From the NCBI RefSeq assembly GCF_000420865.1, contig NZ_ATVT01000006.1:165180-229179 (forward strand): a stretch of 64,000 nucleotides of DNA, given 5' to 3'. The stretch is from Butyrivibrio sp. XPD2006. Lineage in GTDB: Bacteria > Bacillota > Clostridia > Lachnospirales > Lachnospiraceae. The position numbers and the translations under genes were made by a program. The stretch's first letter is position 1. Every line of letters starts with the position of its first letter. Below, one piece after another: positions 61,916-64,000 of this stretch. Under the pieces are notes generated by a model. That model did not search any database. It saw only the letters and a program-made list of their open reading frames with translations, and was not told the origin of the DNA.

Positions 61916-61939
61916 GGACAGGCATGATGCACTGTCCCA
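61911..61939 (-). terminator. Terminator of the relaxase gene
   Basis: GGGACAG (61916-61922) pairs with CTGTCCC (61933-61939); on the minus strand a TTTCTATT follows. It lies six bases past the relaxase stop codon. Confidence 0.8.
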
Positions 61940-61944
61940 AAAGT

Positions 61945-63357
61945 TTACCGTGAACGTTCACGATTTTTATTCTGTTCCTGTTCTTTTCTAATTCCCAGAA
62001 TCTGATCTATGTCATACTTCGCAGTCTGATATGTCTGCATATCTTTTCTGACTTCCTTATACTCAGCATAAGCCGCTCTCTTTTTTGAAAGAACTTCCCC
62101 ATACGCTGCACTGAGTTCTTTGTATGAAGGGAACTTCCCTTTGTGCTTATCGAAAACATCTTTGGCTGCTTTATGAGTCATGATGTCATCTTTATGCTCT
62201 TCAAAAAACTTCCTGCTGTAACCTGACTGCCTATACTGCTGATATATTTCTTTTGTCCTGGAATAATCTTTGATGGTATCACGGAGGCTGTCGATTTCCT
62301 TGAGACGTTTCTCATATCCTTTGATATCATCGGAGAGCTGTGAGAATCTATCGGAAGTATCTCCCGCCATTTTCTCCAGCTCATCATAAGTTCTGAGTCC
62401 CTTCTCCTGAAAAAACAGAATTGCCTTCATGACATTTTTGACATTGAACTTCTTCGCCCACATTTCATAGCCAGATCCTTTTCCCTGAGCAATGATGTCC
62501 TGGATGTTTAGCAGAAGATCAAACTTGTCATCTCTGTAAAATGGTTTCTCTGTTTTCTTTGGAGTTTCTTCTTTCGGAGCTGTTCCCTTCTCAATACCTT
62601 CAAACTTTTTCTGCAGATCTATTTCCGTGTAGCCTTCTCCAAGTGAACGGAAGCGGATAAATCTCTGCTGACCGTTTCCCCTAACCGAAATATGCTTGCC
62701 ACGTTTTATCTCATAGCCCTGCTTTGATAATTCAGATAACAGGTCATCGAAAGAGCCTGGCCTTTTGGAAAGAGCCACATCTATTGATTCCCTGAGCTTG
62801 TCCCTGAAGGTAGGTCCTCTTTCTTCATGGATATAGGTTGTCTTGCTGTGATAAGGCTGCGGAGCAATCACAGACAATCCATTCTCCATACAGATAAGAT
62901 TGGAAAGCCTTCCAAGCGCCATGCCCGACAAAAGAAAATCCTTAAACTTCCTGTCACCACTGAGAGCAGTTGAGTTAAAGATAATATGATTATGAATATG
63001 TGCTTTGTCCGTGTGCGTTGACACCATGAAAGCATGATCACCTTTGGTAAACCTCATGGCAGTTTCATATCCAATCTTGTTTGCATTCTCCGGTGTTATC
63101 TCCCCAGGCTTGAAGGACTGTCTTATCTGATATGCAATCACATCATTCTTCGGATGCTTACCTGTCTTCTGCTCATATTCTCTTTTTGATAAAAGAAACT
63201 CTTCCACAACAGTCTTCGGATCACAGGCATAAGATGAAATGTACTTCCCTTTGTCAGTTTTATCAGGATTCATTTCATAATCCGTTCTGTCCTTCAGACA
63301 CTTCGCCAGAGTCCTTCCTTTGTTCATATGTAATGATATAAGTCTTGTAGCTGCCAT
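61945..63357 (-). CDS. Relaxase / mobilization nuclease
   Basis: This 470-residue relaxase is of the MobA/VirD2-like (MOBP) type found on Clostridial elements. Residues 1-240 are the relaxase domain: an N-terminal KGRTLAKCLKDRTDYEM segment with the likely nucleophile Tyr, and the three-His metal motif in STHTDKAHIHNHIIFNS near residue 115. The remainder is a lysine-rich coiled coil. ATG 63357 follows GTGGAGAAAAAT. No MobC gene is upstream; instead an MFS gene abuts, so the mobilization module looks incomplete. It nicks at an oriT, probably in a flanking hairpin-rich region. Confidence 0.92.
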   Translation of the reverse strand: MAATRLISLHMNKGRTLAKCLKDRTDYEMNPDKTDKGKYISSYACDPKTVVEEFLLSKREYEQKTGKHPKNDVIAYQIRQSFKPGEITPENANKIGYETAMRFTKGDHAFMVSTHTDKAHIHNHIIFNSTALSGDRKFKDFLLSGMALGRLSNLICMENGLSVIAPQPYHSKTTYIHEERGPTFRDKLRESIDVALSKRPGSFDDLLSELSKQGYEIKRGKHISVRGNGQQRFIRFRSLGEGYTEIDLQKKFEGIEKGTAPKEETPKKTEKPFYRDDKFDLLLNIQDIIAQGKGSGYEMWAKKFNVKNVMKAILFFQEKGLRTYDELEKMAGDTSDRFSQLSDDIKGYEKRLKEIDSLRDTIKDYSRTKEIYQQYRQSGYSRKFFEEHKDDIMTHKAAKDVFDKHKGKFPSYKELSAAYGEVLSKKRAAYAEYKEVRKDMQTYQTAKYDIDQILGIRKEQEQNKNRERSR

Positions 63358-63375
63358 ATTTTTCTCCACAAAAAT

Positions 63376-63401
63376 AAGTGCAGCTCCGAAGAGTTGCACT
63401 T
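63376..63401 (-). terminator. UUCG-loop terminator before the relaxase
   Basis: On the minus strand AAGTGCA-A-CTC-TTCG-GAG-C-TGCACTT is a compact hairpin followed by ATTTTTG. It ends the MFS transcript and lies directly upstream of the relaxase ribosome site, so relaxase expression needs read-through or a promoter inside. Confidence 0.8.
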
Positions 63402-63477
63402 ATAAAAATAAGCTCAATTATTTACTGTGATACATTTTAAATTCCGGTATAATGCTCATTCCAACAAACTGGAATTG

Positions 63478-64000
63478 TTAACACTCTGTCTTATTGCACC
63501 GGAGGCATAAAGCATAAAATGCAATCGCCAGAAACTGTGATACCACAGACACAGTGACAAGATACACAGGATTCAAATCATACAGGGCACCGAGAAGCCA
63601 ACTGCCCAGAAACCACGCAATACCAAATCCTGTCTCAAATATTCCGAAACCGGTGCTTCGCATGGAACGCGGGACGATTCCGCTGACAGCTGCTTTCATA
63701 ATACTTTCCTGCGCACCCATTCCAATCCCCCACAGAATTATCCCAGCTCCGATCAACCAGGCATTTCCAGTCATAAAAACAAAACATGAGAAGAATGTGC
63801 TGCATAGTGTGGAAATGATCAGAGCCTTCAGCCCGACCTTATCATAAAGCCAGCCAAAGAATAGTGCAGCAAAGGCATCCACAGCCATTGCCCCAGCATA
63901 TAGCAGGCTGAGCATGGATTCATTAAATGCTCCGGTATTAGCCGAATGAAGTGTGATCAGGGTGAAGTCTGCAAAGCCAAAAGCAAAAAAGCAGATGGCC
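63478..64000 (-). CDS. MFS transporter, C-terminal part (runs off the window)
   Basis: The reading frame is open to the window edge and continues past the first ATG at 63915 with FGFADFTLITLHSANTGAFN, so the real start is outside. About 174 C-terminal residues are visible, forming the last five or so helices of an MFS protein, with the loop FFGWLYDKVGLKALI (motif A of the second half) and YALCLRCNKTEC at the end. The substrate is unknown. It is chromosomal or element cargo beside the relaxase. Confidence 0.88.
   Translation of the reverse strand, partial: AICFFAFGFADFTLITLHSANTGAFNESMLSLLYAGAMAVDAFAALFFGWLYDKVGLKALIISTLCSTFFSCFVFMTGNAWLIGAGIILWGIGMGAQESIMKAAVSGIVPRSMRSTGFGIFETGFGIAWFLGSWLLGALYDLNPVYLVTVSVVSQFLAIAFYALCLRCNKTEC

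Overview
The window looks like chromosome of a low-to-mid GC Firmicute of the Lachnospiraceae, most like Butyrivibrio or Pseudobutyrivibrio. The reasons are strong AGGAGG ribosome-binding sites, several multidomain GGDEF/EAL proteins, a hybrid histidine kinase, an Rpn/PD-(D/E)XK nuclease-transposase gene, DUF6462 proteins and a MobA-type relaxase of Clostridial elements. The genus is inferred from gene content only; no rRNA or tRNA was seen.

Left part (1-23.8 kb) is ordinary chromosome, mostly on the minus strand. It holds a NamZ-type muramidase lipoprotein coupled to a HAD phosphatase, a flavin-type oxidase, an Rpn nuclease, a J-domain protein, a large SF1 helicase, a YwaF-type membrane protein and two membrane diguanylate cyclases. 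Next comes a manganese-riboswitch-controlled MntP-ZIP fusion transporter, then a LysR/metF divergent pair, an enolase 3' fragment, a hybrid histidine kinase translationally coupled to an orphan solute-binding lipoprotein, a cation/H+ antiporter, and a TetR / aldo-keto reductase / carboxymuconolactone decarboxylase-like operon with two perfect operators. Five copies of a 29-bp REP-like palindrome (one internally deleted) sit at gene 3' ends between 0.95 and 12.7 kb.

Middle part (24-37.2 kb) is mobile-element debris: a truncated ArsR gene, four 38-bp palindromes at 73-74 bp intervals, a hairpin-rich noncoding kilobase, two tyrosine integrases (one without the N-terminal arm-binding region), a parA gene joined to the 3' end of a replication-initiator gene, three DUF6462 proteins, a set of small regulators, and eleven exact 11-bp tandem repeats. 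An EAL/PAS/degenerate-GGDEF protein and an MFS transporter lie between the integrases. A hydrolase, an EamA exporter and a YeiH-type transporter with its divergent LysR regulator follow (37.3-41.3 kb), then a GNAT gene and a DUF1989 remnant.

Right part (42.4-64 kb) reads as a defence and mobility island. It has an Abi_2 HEPN protein behind a compact hairpin leader; a substrate-binding/GGDEF/EAL protein; a four-gene operon (unknown protein, RecQ-like helicase, NERD-helicase, small unknown) next to two XRE regulators; a large serine recombinase followed by four overlapping genes, two of which resemble the recombinase's own C-terminal region and two of which are ParB-like; a type III restriction-modification pair; an MT-A70 methyltransferase; a relaxase; and a partial MFS gene at the window edge. 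The best candidates for something undescribed are the four-gene helicase operon, the serine-recombinase cassette, the Abi_2 leader unit, the MntP-ZIP fusion, and the two repeat arrays (24.2-24.5 kb and 35.3-35.5 kb).
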